From JACDAN01 sp036554945 (GTDB lineage: Bacteria; Actinomycetota; Thermoleophilia; Gaiellales; Gaiellaceae), in contig DATBMH010000077.1 in assembly GCA_036554945.1 (NCBI GenBank), positions 12,505 through 76,504 on the forward strand: a stretch of 64,000 nt of DNA, read 5' to 3'. Within the stretch, counting starts at the first letter, position 1, and each line of letters starts with the position of its first letter. The notes beneath the pieces are model-generated. The model ran no database searches and was not told the origin of the DNA. It saw nothing but the letters and a program-made list of their open reading frames with translations. Below are positions 8,363 to 17,030 of this stretch, in pieces. The translations under genes and the position numbers were made by a program.

Positions 8363-9312
8363 TCGAGATCCTCGAGCGCTTCCCCGGGACGTCCGTGCTC
8401 GTCGTGGGGGACGTCATGCTCGACGAATACGTCTGGGGCGAGGTGCGCCGCGTCTCGCCCGAGGCGCCCGTCCCGGTCGTCGACGTCAGGACCCGGACGT
8501 ACGTGCCGGGCGGAGCGGCCAACGTCGCCGCAGGTGTCGTCGCGCTCGGCGGGAAGGCGTGGCTCGCAGGCGTCGTCGGCGACGACGACGCCGCGCGCCT
8601 GCTCGGCGAGGCGCTCGCCGAGACCGGCGTCGAGGCCGGGCTGACCGTCGATCCGAGCCGTCCGACGACGACGAAGACGCGGATCGTGGCGCAGAGCCAG
8701 CAGGTCGTCCGCACGGACTCCGAGGACCGCTCCCCCGTCGCCGGCGACATCGCCGACCGGATCGTCGACTCGATCGCGGGCCGGCTTGGCGAGGTGGACG
8801 CGGTGGTGCTGTCCGACTACGCGAAGGGCGTCGTCTCCCAGGAGCTGGCGGCTCGCGTCATCCAGCTCGCGCGCGAGGCCGAGAAGCCCGTCGTGGCCGA
8901 CCCGAAGGGGTCCGAGTACGCGAAGTACGGCGGCGCGACCGTGATCACGCCGAACGTCCACGAGGCGAAACGGGCGGCGGGGCTCGACGGCGAGACCCAC
9001 CACGACCTGGACGAGGTTCAGGGCCGGCTTGCCGGGATCCTCGGCGGGAGCGCCCTGCTGATCACGCGCGGCGCGCAGGGCATGTCGCTCTTCGACGGCG
9101 GCGCGGCGGTCGACATCCCCTCGCGCGCCCAGAGCGTCTTCGACGTGACCGGCGCGGGCGACGCGGTGGTCAGCACCCTCGCCCTCGCGCTCGGCTGCGG
9201 CGCCTCGCTCGAGGATGCGTCCCGGCTGGCGAACGCCGCCGCGGGAGTGTCGGTCGGCAAGGTCGGCACCCAGACGCTGTCGCTCGACGAGCTGCGGGAC
9301 GCAGCGGCCTAA
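8359..9312 (+). CDS. rfaE1: D-glycero-beta-D-manno-heptose-7-phosphate kinase (RfaE1/HldE N-domain)
   Basis: A 317-residue PfkB-family kinase encoded separately from its usual adenylyltransferase partner. Motifs: VVGDVMLDEYVWGEV at the N-terminus, VPGGAANVA near residue 50, VLSDYAKGVV, and the catalytic anion hole and base in DVTGAGDAVVSTLALA. These match the kinase half of HldE. The GTG start overlaps the gmhB stop (GTGA). With the upstream genes this gives isomerase, kinase, phosphatase and adenylyltransferase. No HldD epimerase is seen, so the product would be ADP-D-glycero-D-manno-heptose unless HldD is elsewhere. Confidence 0.92.
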   Translation: MIEILERFPGTSVLVVGDVMLDEYVWGEVRRVSPEAPVPVVDVRTRTYVPGGAANVAAGVVALGGKAWLAGVVGDDDAARLLGEALAETGVEAGLTVDPSRPTTTKTRIVAQSQQVVRTDSEDRSPVAGDIADRIVDSIAGRLGEVDAVVLSDYAKGVVSQELAARVIQLAREAEKPVVADPKGSEYAKYGGATVITPNVHEAKRAAGLDGETHHDLDEVQGRLAGILGGSALLITRGAQGMSLFDGGAAVDIPSRAQSVFDVTGAGDAVVSTLALALGCGASLEDASRLANAAAGVSVGKVGTQTLSLDELRDAAA

Positions 9313-9316
9313 CCGG

Positions 9317-10687
9317 GTGGCGCTCCGCACGCTCCTCGTGGCGCTGCTCGTGGGCGCGGCCGGCGCCTCCCCCGGCACTGCGGCGGCGCCCGCGTCCGGC
9401 CCCCTCCGGGTTCTCGCCTCGAACCCGCGCTACTTCGCCGACGCGGCCGGACGGCCCGTCTACCTGACCGGCTCGCACGTCTGGTGGAACCTCGTCGGCG
9501 CGAAGACGTGGAAGGTGGACTGCCGGCGCGGCGCCGTGCGACGGTTCTCGTACGACGCCTACCTCCGCCGCCTCCGGGCCCTGAACCACAACTTCTTCCG
9601 TCTCTGGACCTCGCAGCAGCCGGCGTTCGTGGAGTGCGGCCGGCTCGTCCGAGTCGGGCCGCTGCCCTGGCTCCGGAGCGGGCCTGGCCGAGCAGCCGAC
9701 AGGAGACCGAAGTTCGACCTCCGTCGTTTAGACCCCGCCTACTTCCGCCGCCTACGCGCCCGGGTCGCGGCCGCCCAGCGCCGCGGGATCTATGTCTCGG
9801 TGATGCTCTTCGAGGGCTGGGGCCTGCAGAACGCCGGCGCCTGGCGCTGGCGTGGCGACCCCTTCAACCCGCGGAACAACGTCAACGGGATCGACGGCGA
9901 TCTCGACGGAGACGGCACCGGCACCGAGCTGCAGACGCTCGCCTCCCCCGCGGTGCTGCGGATCCAGGACGCCTACGTCCGCAAGGTGGTCGACACCGTC
10001 AACCGCTTCGACAACGTCCTCTACGAGGTCGCGAACGAGAGCGGCGTCTACTCGACGGCGTGGCAGTACCGCGTGATCCGGCTGGTCAAGCGCTACGAGG
10101 CCGGGCGGAAACGCCACCCGGTCGGGATGACCTTCCAGCACGCCGGCGGGAGCAACGCGAACCTCTTCCGCAGCCCGGCCGACTGGGTCTCGCCCGAGAG
10201 CGACACGTACCTCACCGACCCGCCGGTCGCCACGGGACGGAAGGTCGTGATCGCCGACAGCGACCACATCTGCGGCCTGTGCGCGGATCCGGCGTTCCCG
10301 TGGAAGGCGTTCCTGCGCGGGGACAACGTCCTCTTCATGGACGAGTTCCTGAGCGCGCCCGAGCACCGCGGCGTCCGCACCGCCCTCGGCCAGACCAGGC
10401 GGTACGCCCGCCGCATGGACCTCCGGACGGCGCGCCCGCTGCCCTCGCTCTGCTCGACGAGGTACTGCCTCGCCACGCCGGGCCGCGCGTACCTCGCCTA
10501 CCAGCCCGGCTCCGGCGCGTTCAGCGTCGACCTCCGCGCGGCGCGCGGCGACCTGGCCGTCGAGTGGCTGAACCCGGTGAGCGGCCGGACGACTCCGGGC
10601 GGGACCGTGGACGGCGGAGCGGTCCGCACCCTCACCCCGCCCTTCGGCGGCGCCGCCGTCGTCTACCTCCGTACGCTTCGCCCGTGA
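9317..10687 (+). CDS. Secreted glycoside-hydrolase-like TIM-barrel protein
   Basis: A 456-residue exported protein. The GTG at 9317, four bases after the kinase stop, gives a good signal peptide (ALRTLLVALLVGAAGASPGT). The mature N-terminus contains YFADAAGRPVYLTGSHVWWN, then NHNFFRLWTSQQP, YEVANESGVYS (candidate acid/base Glu) and LFMDEFLSAP (candidate nucleophile Glu), as in cellulase-like or DUF4038-type barrels. A C-terminal beta domain ends the protein. It could trim or remodel the heptose-containing glycan outside the cell. The substrate is unknown and catalytic residues are inferred from position. The stop overlaps the next GTG. Confidence 0.72.
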   Translation: MALRTLLVALLVGAAGASPGTAAAPASGPLRVLASNPRYFADAAGRPVYLTGSHVWWNLVGAKTWKVDCRRGAVRRFSYDAYLRRLRALNHNFFRLWTSQQPAFVECGRLVRVGPLPWLRSGPGRAADRRPKFDLRRLDPAYFRRLRARVAAAQRRGIYVSVMLFEGWGLQNAGAWRWRGDPFNPRNNVNGIDGDLDGDGTGTELQTLASPAVLRIQDAYVRKVVDTVNRFDNVLYEVANESGVYSTAWQYRVIRLVKRYEAGRKRHPVGMTFQHAGGSNANLFRSPADWVSPESDTYLTDPPVATGRKVVIADSDHICGLCADPAFPWKAFLRGDNVLFMDEFLSAPEHRGVRTALGQTRRYARRMDLRTARPLPSLCSTRYCLATPGRAYLAYQPGSGAFSVDLRAARGDLAVEWLNPVSGRTTPGGTVDGGAVRTLTPPFGGAAVVYLRTLRP

Positions 10688-11718
10688 AGGTCCTCGTCAC
10701 CGGCCACCACGGGTACATCGGCTCGGTCTGCGCACCGCTGCTCGCCGACGCCGGCCACGAGGTCGTCGGGCTCGACAGCCTGCTCTACCGCGACTGCGAC
10801 CTCACGTCCGCGAGGGACCGCCCGGTCGAGAGCGTGGCACGCGACGTCCGCGACGTCGGCCCCGAGCAGCTCCACGGCTTCGACGCGGTCGTCCACCTCG
10901 CAGCGCTGTCGAACGACCCGATCGGCGACTTCAGCCCCGAGCTGACCCGCGCCATCAACTACGAAGCGACGGTGTCGTTGGCGAAGGCCGCGCAGGAGGC
11001 AGGCGTGCGCCGCTTCGTCTTCGCCTCGTCCTGCAGCATGTACGGGACCTCGTCGGACGAGGCCGTCGACGAGTCCGCGCCGCTGAAGCCGCTGACCGCG
11101 TACGCCGAGTCGAAGGTGCGCTCCGAGGAGGCGCTCGCCGACCTCGCCGGCCCCGACTTCGCCCCGGTCTCGATGCGCAACGCGACCGCCTACGGCGTCT
11201 CGCCGCGCCTGCGCGTCGACATCGTCCTCAACAACCTCGTGGGGTGGGCGTTCACGACCGGCAAGGTCAAGATCCTCAGCGACGGCACGCCCTGGCGGCC
11301 CCTGATCCACGTGGAGGACATCTCGCGGGCGACGCTGGCGGCGCTCGAGGCGCCCGAGGACGCGATCCGCGGCGAGGCGTTCAACGTCGGCCGCGAGGAC
11401 GAGAACTACCAGGTGCGCGACCTCGGCGACATCGTCGAGGCGAAGGTCCCGGGGTCGGAGGTCGAGTACGCGGGCTCGGGGGATCCGGACCCGCGGAGCT
11501 ACCGCGTCAGCTTCGAGAAGCTCGAGCGCACCTTCCCCGACCTGCGGCTCACCTGGACGGCGAGGGCCGGCGCGCAGGAGCTCGCGGACGCCTACCGCGC
11601 CGCCGGTCTCACGCTCGAGGAGTTCGAGAGCGACCGGTTCACGCGGCTGAAGCGGCTGCGGCGGCTGCTGGAGAGCGGCGAGCTCGACTCGACGCTCCGC
11701 CGGCGGGAGGCGGCGTGA
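10684..11718 (+). CDS. NAD-dependent sugar epimerase/dehydratase
   Basis: A 344-residue extended short-chain dehydrogenase. The nucleotide-binding motif VTGHHGYIGS is at the extreme N-terminus. VVHLAALSND, FASSCSMYG and the YAESK catalytic Tyr/Lys pair follow. The C-terminus has an extra helical segment of about 30 residues (EEFESDRFTRLKRLRRLLES). The family acts on nucleotide sugars (epimerases, dehydratases, reductases). Next to rmlC it probably supplies a deoxy- or branched sugar. It lacks features that would mark it as HldD or RmlB. The GTG start overlaps the preceding TGA, and it ends in GTGA with rmlC. Confidence 0.87.
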   Translation: MKVLVTGHHGYIGSVCAPLLADAGHEVVGLDSLLYRDCDLTSARDRPVESVARDVRDVGPEQLHGFDAVVHLAALSNDPIGDFSPELTRAINYEATVSLAKAAQEAGVRRFVFASSCSMYGTSSDEAVDESAPLKPLTAYAESKVRSEEALADLAGPDFAPVSMRNATAYGVSPRLRVDIVLNNLVGWAFTTGKVKILSDGTPWRPLIHVEDISRATLAALEAPEDAIRGEAFNVGREDENYQVRDLGDIVEAKVPGSEVEYAGSGDPDPRSYRVSFEKLERTFPDLRLTWTARAGAQELADAYRAAGLTLEEFESDRFTRLKRLRRLLESGELDSTLRRREAA

Positions 11719-12248
11719 TCTTCGAGGCGACCAAGCTCCCGGGCGCCTTCGTCATCGACGTCGAGCGGCGCGAGGACGAGCGCGGGTTCTTCGGGCGGAC
11801 GTTCTGCGTCGACGAGTTCTCCCAGCACGGCCTGAAGACCGGGCTCGTGCAGGCGAACGTCTCCTGGAACCCGCGGCAGGGGACGCTCCGCGGGATGCAC
11901 TTCCAGCGTGCGCCGCACGCCGAGGTGAAGATCGTGCGCGCCACCCGCGGCGCGGTCCACGACGTGATCATCGACCTGCGGCCGGACTCGCCGACCTACA
12001 CGCAGTGGATCGGGGTCGACCTGACCGCGGAGAACCGCCGCGCGCTCTACGTCCCCGAGGGTTTCGCGCACGGCTTCCAGACGCTCGTCCCAGACTGCGA
12101 GGTGCACTACCTCGTGACCGAGTTCTACACGCCCGAGGCCGAGGGCGGCGTGCGCTGGGACGACCCCGCCTTCGGGATCGAATGGCCCGATCCCGCGAAC
12201 GCGTTCCTGTCCCCGAAGGACGCAGCCTGGCCGGACTTCGACGGCTGA
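11715..12248 (+). CDS. rmlC: dTDP-4-dehydrorhamnose 3,5-epimerase-type protein (RmlC family)
   Basis: A 177-residue cupin. Motifs are ERGFFGRTFCVDEF, QANVSWNPRQGTLRGMHFQ (catalytic His in GMHFQ) and ALYVPEGFAHGFQTL, all close to RmlC. The enzyme epimerises C3 and/or C5 of a dTDP-4-keto-6-deoxy sugar. RmlA, RmlB and RmlD are not in the window, so the partner may be another pathway using only a 3- or 3,5-epimerisation step. It starts at GTG in a GTGA overlap and ends in TGATG with the next gene. Confidence 0.9.
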   Translation: MIFEATKLPGAFVIDVERREDERGFFGRTFCVDEFSQHGLKTGLVQANVSWNPRQGTLRGMHFQRAPHAEVKIVRATRGAVHDVIIDLRPDSPTYTQWIGVDLTAENRRALYVPEGFAHGFQTLVPDCEVHYLVTEFYTPEAEGGVRWDDPAFGIEWPDPANAFLSPKDAAWPDFDG

Positions 12249-13546
12249 TGCAGATCGTCGACACCGCACTCGAGCAGCGCCGCCGGGACGGCAACCCGAT
12301 CAGGGTCGCGATGGTCGGCGCCGGTTTCATGGGCCGCGGGATCGCGCTCCAGATCCTCAGCTCGGTCCCGGGGATGCGGCTCGTCGGCATCGCCAACCGG
12401 AACCTCGAGAAGGCGCAGCGCGCGTACGCGGAGGCGGGAGCGGACGACGTGGTCGAGGCCTCGTCCGACGACGAGCTCGAGGCTGCGATCTCCGCCGGCC
12501 GCTACGCCGTCACCCAGGATCCGCTGCTGCTCGCCCGCAGCCCGCAGGTCGAGGCCGTGATCGAGGTCACCGGCGCCGTCGAGAACGGGGCGCGCACGGT
12601 CACGACCGCGATCGAGCACGGCAAGCACGCCATCCTGATGAACGCCGAGCTCGACGGCACCGCCGGGCCCCTGCTCAACCGGCTCGCGCGCGAGCAGGGC
12701 GTCGTGTACACGAACGCCGACGGCGACCAGCCCGGCGTCCAGCTCAACCTCTTCCGGTTCGTGAAGACGATCGGCGTCCGGCCGGTCCTGTGCGGGAACA
12801 TCAAGGGCCTCCACGACCCGTACCGGAACCCGACCACGCAGGAGGGCTTCGCGAAGCAGTGGGGCCAGAACCCGCGCATGGTCACGTCCTTCGCGGACGG
12901 GACGAAGATCTCGTTCGAGCAGGCGATCGTCGCGAACGCCACCGGCATGCGGGTCGCGAAGCGCGGGATGCACGGCCCGACGGTGGAGACCGGGACGCAC
13001 ATCGACCACTCGCGCGAGCTCTTCGACCTCGACGAGCTCACGGCCGGCTCCGGGATCGTCGACTACGTCGTCGGCGCGGTCCCGAGCCCGGGCGTCTTCG
13101 TCCTCGGGACCCACGACGACCCGACCCAGCAGCACTACCTGAACCTCTACAAGATGGGCGAGGGGCCGCTCTACTGCTTCTACACGCCGTGGCACCTCTG
13201 CCATTTCGAGGTGCCGATCACGGTCGCACGGGCCGTGCTCTTCGACGATGCGGCGATCGCGCCGCAGGGCGCGCCTTCCGTGGAGGTCGTCGCCGCCGCG
13301 AAGGTCGACCTCGAGGCGGGCCAAGAGCTCGACTCCCTCGGCGGCTACCTCACCTACGGGCTCGCCGAGAACGTCGACGTCGCTGCCCGCGAAGGACTCC
13401 TGCCGCTCGGGATCGCGGAGGGCTGCCGCATGGTGCGTGACGTCGCCAAGGACGCGGTGCTCACGTACGACGACGTGGAGCTCCCCGAGGGGCGCCTGAT
13501 CGACCGCCTGCGCGCCGAGCAGGCGGCCCGCTTCAAGCTCTCGTAG
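12248..13546 (+). CDS. Homoserine-dehydrogenase-like NAD(P)-binding oxidoreductase with SAF domain
   Basis: A 432-residue protein. The N-terminal Rossmann fold has VAMVGAGFMGRGIALQILS, then IEVTGAVENGARTVTTAIEHGKH and LMNAELDGT, like the catalytic part of homoserine dehydrogenases. The C-terminal ~130 residues (LFDDAAIAPQG, LAAREGLLPLGIAEG-like segments) resemble an SAF domain. Relatives sit in sugar and surface-glycan clusters and probably act on a keto-sugar or sugar acid. The pathway is unknown. It is coupled to rmlC through TGATG. Its 3' end overlaps the convergent membrane-protein gene by 14 bp. Confidence 0.75.
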   Translation: MQIVDTALEQRRRDGNPIRVAMVGAGFMGRGIALQILSSVPGMRLVGIANRNLEKAQRAYAEAGADDVVEASSDDELEAAISAGRYAVTQDPLLLARSPQVEAVIEVTGAVENGARTVTTAIEHGKHAILMNAELDGTAGPLLNRLAREQGVVYTNADGDQPGVQLNLFRFVKTIGVRPVLCGNIKGLHDPYRNPTTQEGFAKQWGQNPRMVTSFADGTKISFEQAIVANATGMRVAKRGMHGPTVETGTHIDHSRELFDLDELTAGSGIVDYVVGAVPSPGVFVLGTHDDPTQQHYLNLYKMGEGPLYCFYTPWHLCHFEVPITVARAVLFDDAAIAPQGAPSVEVVAAAKVDLEAGQELDSLGGYLTYGLAENVDVAAREGLLPLGIAEGCRMVRDVAKDAVLTYDDVELPEGRLIDRLRAEQAARFKLS

Positions 13547-14201
13547 CCGCGAGGTCGCCGATGGCGCGGCAGGCGGCCGCGGTCAGGCCCGCGACGATCA
13601 GCACCCAGCCCGCGAGCTCGGCGCCCTCCTCGATCGCGATCTGCAGCGCGCCGACGAACGTCTCGGCGGTCTCGCCCGCGGAGTACCACAGCGACGCCAG
13701 CGCTTCCGCGGCGACGCCGAGGACGAGCAGGCCGAGCCCGACGCGAAGAACGAGGCCGGCGCGCTCCGAGAGCCCTTCGGCCACGCGCCACAGCAGCAGA
13801 AACGCGAAGACGAGGAGCGGGAAGAAGAGCGCGGGCCACAGGCCGTGCACCCACGAGTCGCCGAGCCCGAGTTCGTTCGCGACGCGTGTGCCGCCGTCCT
13901 CGTGGAGCTGCAGCGTGTCGTCGAGCGAGAAGAGCGCCAGCGTCCCGGCGAGGACGAGGAACCGGCCGCGCTGCTCCTGGAGCACGTTCGCGAGCAGGAA
14001 CGCGACGAACGCGCCGGTGAACGTGACGACGGAACCGGCCCAGGAGAAGGCGTTGTTCTCGGCGTCCGCGTTCAGCGGCCCGGCGTCCCCGTCGAAGACG
14101 AACACGTAGGCGAACTGGCTGACGAAGATCCAGGCGGCGGCGGCGACGGCGAGTGCGATGCCGACCGTGATCACCCGGTCGACGAGTCCAGGCAGCCCCA
14201 A
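13533..14201 (-). CDS. Polytopic membrane protein of unknown function
   Basis: A 222-residue protein with about six hydrophobic segments. An acidic loop, LFSLDDTLQLHEDGG, lies between helices near residues 90-105 and carries several charged and His residues. The TTG start at 14201 directly follows the lysS stop codon; a GTG at 14174 (residue 10) is the alternative. No family is recognised. The His/Asp-rich loop between membrane segments could bind metal or form an enzymatic site, but this is speculation. It overlaps the SAF-domain gene tail to tail. Confidence 0.7.
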   Translation of the reverse strand: MGLPGLVDRVITVGIALAVAAAAWIFVSQFAYVFVFDGDAGPLNADAENNAFSWAGSVVTFTGAFVAFLLANVLQEQRGRFLVLAGTLALFSLDDTLQLHEDGGTRVANELGLGDSWVHGLWPALFFPLLVFAFLLLWRVAEGLSERAGLVLRVGLGLLVLGVAAEALASLWYSAGETAETFVGALQIAIEEGAELAGWVLIVAGLTAAACRAIGDLAATRA

Positions 14202-15566
14202 CTAGGAGCGCTCCCGCAGCGCAGGGAAGAGGATCACGTCGCGGATCGTGTCCTGGCCCGTCAGGACCATGGCGAGCCGGTCGATCCCGAGCCCGAGCCC
14301 GCCCGTGGGCGGCATCCCGTAGGCGAGCGCCTCCACGTAGTCGGGATCCCCCTGCTCGCCGCCGGCTTCCTGCGCCTGCTGCGCAAACCGCTCAGCCTGG
14401 TCGTCGGAGTCGTTGATCTCGCTGAAGGCGTTCCCGAGCTCCATCCCGCCGACGAAGTACTCGAAGCGCTCGACGATCGTCGGGTCGTCATCGGTCGCCC
14501 GCGCGAACGGCGACAGCTCGACCGGGTAGTCGTAGAGGATCGTCGGCTCGATCAGCGACGGCTCCACGAACGAGCTCAGGGCATGGTCGGCGAGCTGCGC
14601 CCAGCTCTTGTCCGCCTTGGTGTCGACGTCCCGCTCCTCGAGCCTGGAGCGGAGCTCGCCGGCGTCCCGTGTCCAGAGCCCCTCCGCCTCGAGGGCGTCG
14701 ACGAGCTTGACGCGCTTCCACGGCGCGGCGAGGTCGACCTCGTGGCCGCGAAAGGTCATCGTCGTCGTGCCGAGCACGTCCTGCGCGACGGCCGGGACGA
14801 GCTGCTCGATCCGCTCCATCGTGTCGCGGTAGTCGGCGTACGCCTCGTACCACTCGAGCATCGTGAACTCGGGGTTGTGCTTGTACGAGACGCTCTCGTT
14901 CCGGAAGTCCTTCGAGATCTCGTAGACCCTGTCGAGGCCGCCGACGATCAGGCGCTTGAGGTAGAGCTCGTCGGCGATCCGGAGGAAGTAGTCCTGGTCG
15001 AGGTGGTTGTAGTGGGTGACGAAGGGCTCGGCAAAGCCGCCGCCGTAGCGCGGCTGCAGGACAGGTGTCTCGACCTCGATGAAGCCGGCCTCGTCCAGGC
15101 GGCGGCGGATCGAGGCGACCATGCGCGAGCGGATCTCCGTGAAGCGCCGCGACTCCTCGTTTACGAGCAGGTCGAGGTAGCGCTGCCGGTAGCGCGTCTC
15201 CGTGTCCTGGACGCCGTGGAAGGTGTCGGGCAGCGGGCGCTTGATCTTCGCGAGCAAGGTCAGCTCGTCGACCGCCAGCGACGGCTCGCCCCGGCGGGTC
15301 TTTGCAGGGCGCCCTTCGGCGCCGACGATGTCGCCGAGGTCGAGGTCGATTTCGCCCGTCCGCTCCTGCGGGCACAGCAGCTGGATCCGCCCTGACCGGT
15401 CGACGAGATCGAGGAAGACGAGCTTCCCCATGTCCCGCCTGGCCATGACCCGGCCGGCGATGCGCCTCGTCTCGTCCGCCTCCTGCCCCGCCTCCAACGG
15501 CTCCGCCTCGGCGCGCACGGACGCGATCTCGACGCGGTTCGGGAACCGCTTGGGCAGCGTGCTCAT
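14202..15566 (-). CDS. lysS: Lysyl-tRNA synthetase, class II
   Basis: A 454-residue class II synthetase. The N-terminal OB fold (RIAGRVMARRDMGKLVFLDL) is followed by motif 1, motif 2 around FRNESVSYKHNPEFTMLEWY, and motif 3 GLGLGIDRLAMVLTG near the C-terminus. It charges tRNA-Lys. The ATG at 15566 was chosen because it precedes the OB fold by a normal distance. The upstream Clp-N gene is 11 bp away, so the two are probably cotranscribed. This lysS sits in the conserved actinobacterial coaX-lysS neighbourhood. Confidence 0.95.
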   Translation of the reverse strand: MSTLPKRFPNRVEIASVRAEAEPLEAGQEADETRRIAGRVMARRDMGKLVFLDLVDRSGRIQLLCPQERTGEIDLDLGDIVGAEGRPAKTRRGEPSLAVDELTLLAKIKRPLPDTFHGVQDTETRYRQRYLDLLVNEESRRFTEIRSRMVASIRRRLDEAGFIEVETPVLQPRYGGGFAEPFVTHYNHLDQDYFLRIADELYLKRLIVGGLDRVYEISKDFRNESVSYKHNPEFTMLEWYEAYADYRDTMERIEQLVPAVAQDVLGTTTMTFRGHEVDLAAPWKRVKLVDALEAEGLWTRDAGELRSRLEERDVDTKADKSWAQLADHALSSFVEPSLIEPTILYDYPVELSPFARATDDDPTIVERFEYFVGGMELGNAFSEINDSDDQAERFAQQAQEAGGEQGDPDYVEALAYGMPPTGGLGLGIDRLAMVLTGQDTIRDVILFPALRERS

Positions 15567-15577
15567 GGCGCGCGAGT

Positions 15578-16156
15578 CTAAGTGCCCCAGATCAGCCAGC
15601 CGAGGAACAGCCCGACGACGAACGAGCCGGCGCCGATCGCGACTGCCGTCGTCGGAACCCGCTCGATCGGGCTGGCGGCGGGCTCCGGGTGCGGCAGCCC
15701 GGACGGGACGTACGGCGGTGCGTCGACGCCGAGCTGGCGGAACGCGGAGACCCACACCTCGTCGGCCGGCGCGCCCAGAGCCTCCATCGCGTGCAGCGCG
15801 GCGCCCTGGCCTTCGTGGAGCAGGGCGATGAGCAGATGCTGCGTCCCGATGGCGCGATGACCGAGCCGTTCCGCGTCCTCCTCGGCCATCAGGAAGATCT
15901 TCTTCAGACGCGGCGTCAGCGGCAGCTGTTCCGCCGGCGGCTCCTCCTGGCCTCGTCCGATGCGGTCCGCGACCCACTCCCTCGTCGGCTCGAGCGTGAC
16001 GCCGTGCGAGTGGAGGGTCCGCGCCGCGCGGCCGTCTTCCCTGAGGAGACCGAGCAGCAGGTGCTCGGTGCCGATGTAGCCATGCCAGAGCATGCGGGCC
16101 TCCTCCTGCGCGAGGACGACCACCTGCCGCGAGCTCTCGGTGAACCGCTCGAACAC
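15578..16156 (-). CDS. Membrane-anchored Clp-N (Clp repeat) domain protein without an ATPase
   Basis: A 192-residue protein. Residues 1-70 (FTESSRQVVVLAQEEARML, IGTEHLLLGLLRE) and 85-145 (LKKIFLMAEEDAERLGHRAI, IGTQHLLIALLHEG) are two Clp repeats, the substrate- and adaptor-binding domain of ClpC/ClpA. There is no AAA+ module. A proline-rich stretch leads to one C-terminal helix at about 170-190. It may display a Clp adaptor site at the membrane. The GTG start directly follows the stop of the small membrane protein upstream. In classical actinobacteria clpC lies downstream of lysS; here this stand-alone domain lies beside it. Confidence 0.87.
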   Translation of the reverse strand: MFERFTESSRQVVVLAQEEARMLWHGYIGTEHLLLGLLREDGRAARTLHSHGVTLEPTREWVADRIGRGQEEPPAEQLPLTPRLKKIFLMAEEDAERLGHRAIGTQHLLIALLHEGQGAALHAMEALGAPADEVWVSAFRQLGVDAPPYVPSGLPHPEPAASPIERVPTTAVAIGAGSFVVGLFLGWLIWGT

Positions 16157-16498
16157 CTAGGCCGCTCCCCGCTGCTCGCGCAGCTGGCGACGGGCGGTCA
16201 GCATCGCCCGCGCGCCGCCGCCAAGCGCGACGCCGATCGACCACCAGAACCAGTTCACGACCGCGAAGAACGCGACGAGGTACCACTGCCAGTAGCGGCC
16301 GAGGAACATCTGGCAGTCGTGGCAGCCCCGTCCGTCTCGTCCGTTCGACGCCTGCGACCATTCGTACGCGAAGAACGCCGCCGCGAGCGACGCGCCCAAC
16401 CAGACGAGCAGCCAGCCGCGGCGCCAGCTGGACGCGACGAGCAAGGCGACGGCAGCGCCCACGAGGAACGCGAGACCGCCGAGGTAGAGGAACGCCAC
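16157..16498 (-). CDS. Small membrane protein with a CxxC pair
   Basis: A 113-residue protein with about three to four hydrophobic helices. A loop between helices contains GCHDCQ, a CxxC pair that could bind metal or form a disulphide. The C-terminal tail is basic (LTARRQLREQRG). No family recognised. It lies directly upstream of the Clp-N membrane protein with no intergenic base, so the two are very probably cotranslated and may work together. A ribosome-binding site could not be confirmed. Confidence 0.65.
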   Translation of the reverse strand: MAFLYLGGLAFLVGAAVALLVASSWRRGWLLVWLGASLAAAFFAYEWSQASNGRDGRGCHDCQMFLGRYWQWYLVAFFAVVNWFWWSIGVALGGGARAMLTARRQLREQRGAA

Positions 16499-16533
16499 GC
16501 CGTAATCCTGCCGGGGCGGGGCGACGGAGGAGC

Positions 16534-17010
16534 TTAGGCCGCTTTGATCTCCAGGATCTTGTACTTCAGCGGCTTGCCGCGAGGCGTTGCGACCTCGACG
16601 GTCTCGCCCTTCTTCTTCCCCAGGATCGCCCGGCCGACGGGCGACTCGTTCGAGAGCTTCTGCTCGAGCGGGTTCGCCTCGGCGGAGCCGACGATGTGGT
16701 ACTCGACCGTCTCCTTGGCCGCGACGTCGCGCAGGCGCACCTTGGAGCCGACGCTGACGACGTCCTTGGAGATCTCCTTCTTGTCGATCACGCGGGCGGC
16801 CAGCAGGCGCTCCTCGAGCTGGGCGATCTTGTGCTCGAGCATCGCCTGCTCGTTCTTGGCGTGGTCGTACTCCGCGTTCTCACTGATGTCGCCGAACTCG
16901 CGCGCGATGCGGATGCGGTCGGCTACCTCCCTGCGCTTCTCGGTCGAGAGGTACTGGATCTCGTCCTTCAGCTTTTTGTAACCCTCGGGAGTGAGGATCA
17001 CTTCTTTCAC
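16534..17010 (-). CDS. greA: Transcription elongation factor GreA
   Basis: A 158-residue protein of canonical GreA length. The N-terminal coiled coil spans about residues 1-75 and ends in the acidic tip GDISENAEYDHAKNEQ, which enters the RNA polymerase secondary channel to stimulate transcript cleavage. The C-terminal FKBP-like domain contains NPLEQKLSNESPVGRAILG. The start is GTG at 17010, preceded at 8-nt spacing by a strong AAGGAGG. An unusual leader with a strong promoter and a terminator-like hairpin lies upstream, listed separately. Confidence 0.96.
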   Translation of the reverse strand: MKEVILTPEGYKKLKDEIQYLSTEKRREVADRIRIAREFGDISENAEYDHAKNEQAMLEHKIAQLEERLLAARVIDKKEISKDVVSVGSKVRLRDVAAKETVEYHIVGSAEANPLEQKLSNESPVGRAILGKKKGETVEVATPRGKPLKYKILEIKAA

Positions 17011-17030
17011 GTCAATGGCCTCCTTGACCC

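Noticed and set aside
9215..9316. Upstream extension of the glycosidase-like gene
   Set aside because: It overlaps the kinase gene and destroys the signal peptide; GTG at 9317 fits better.
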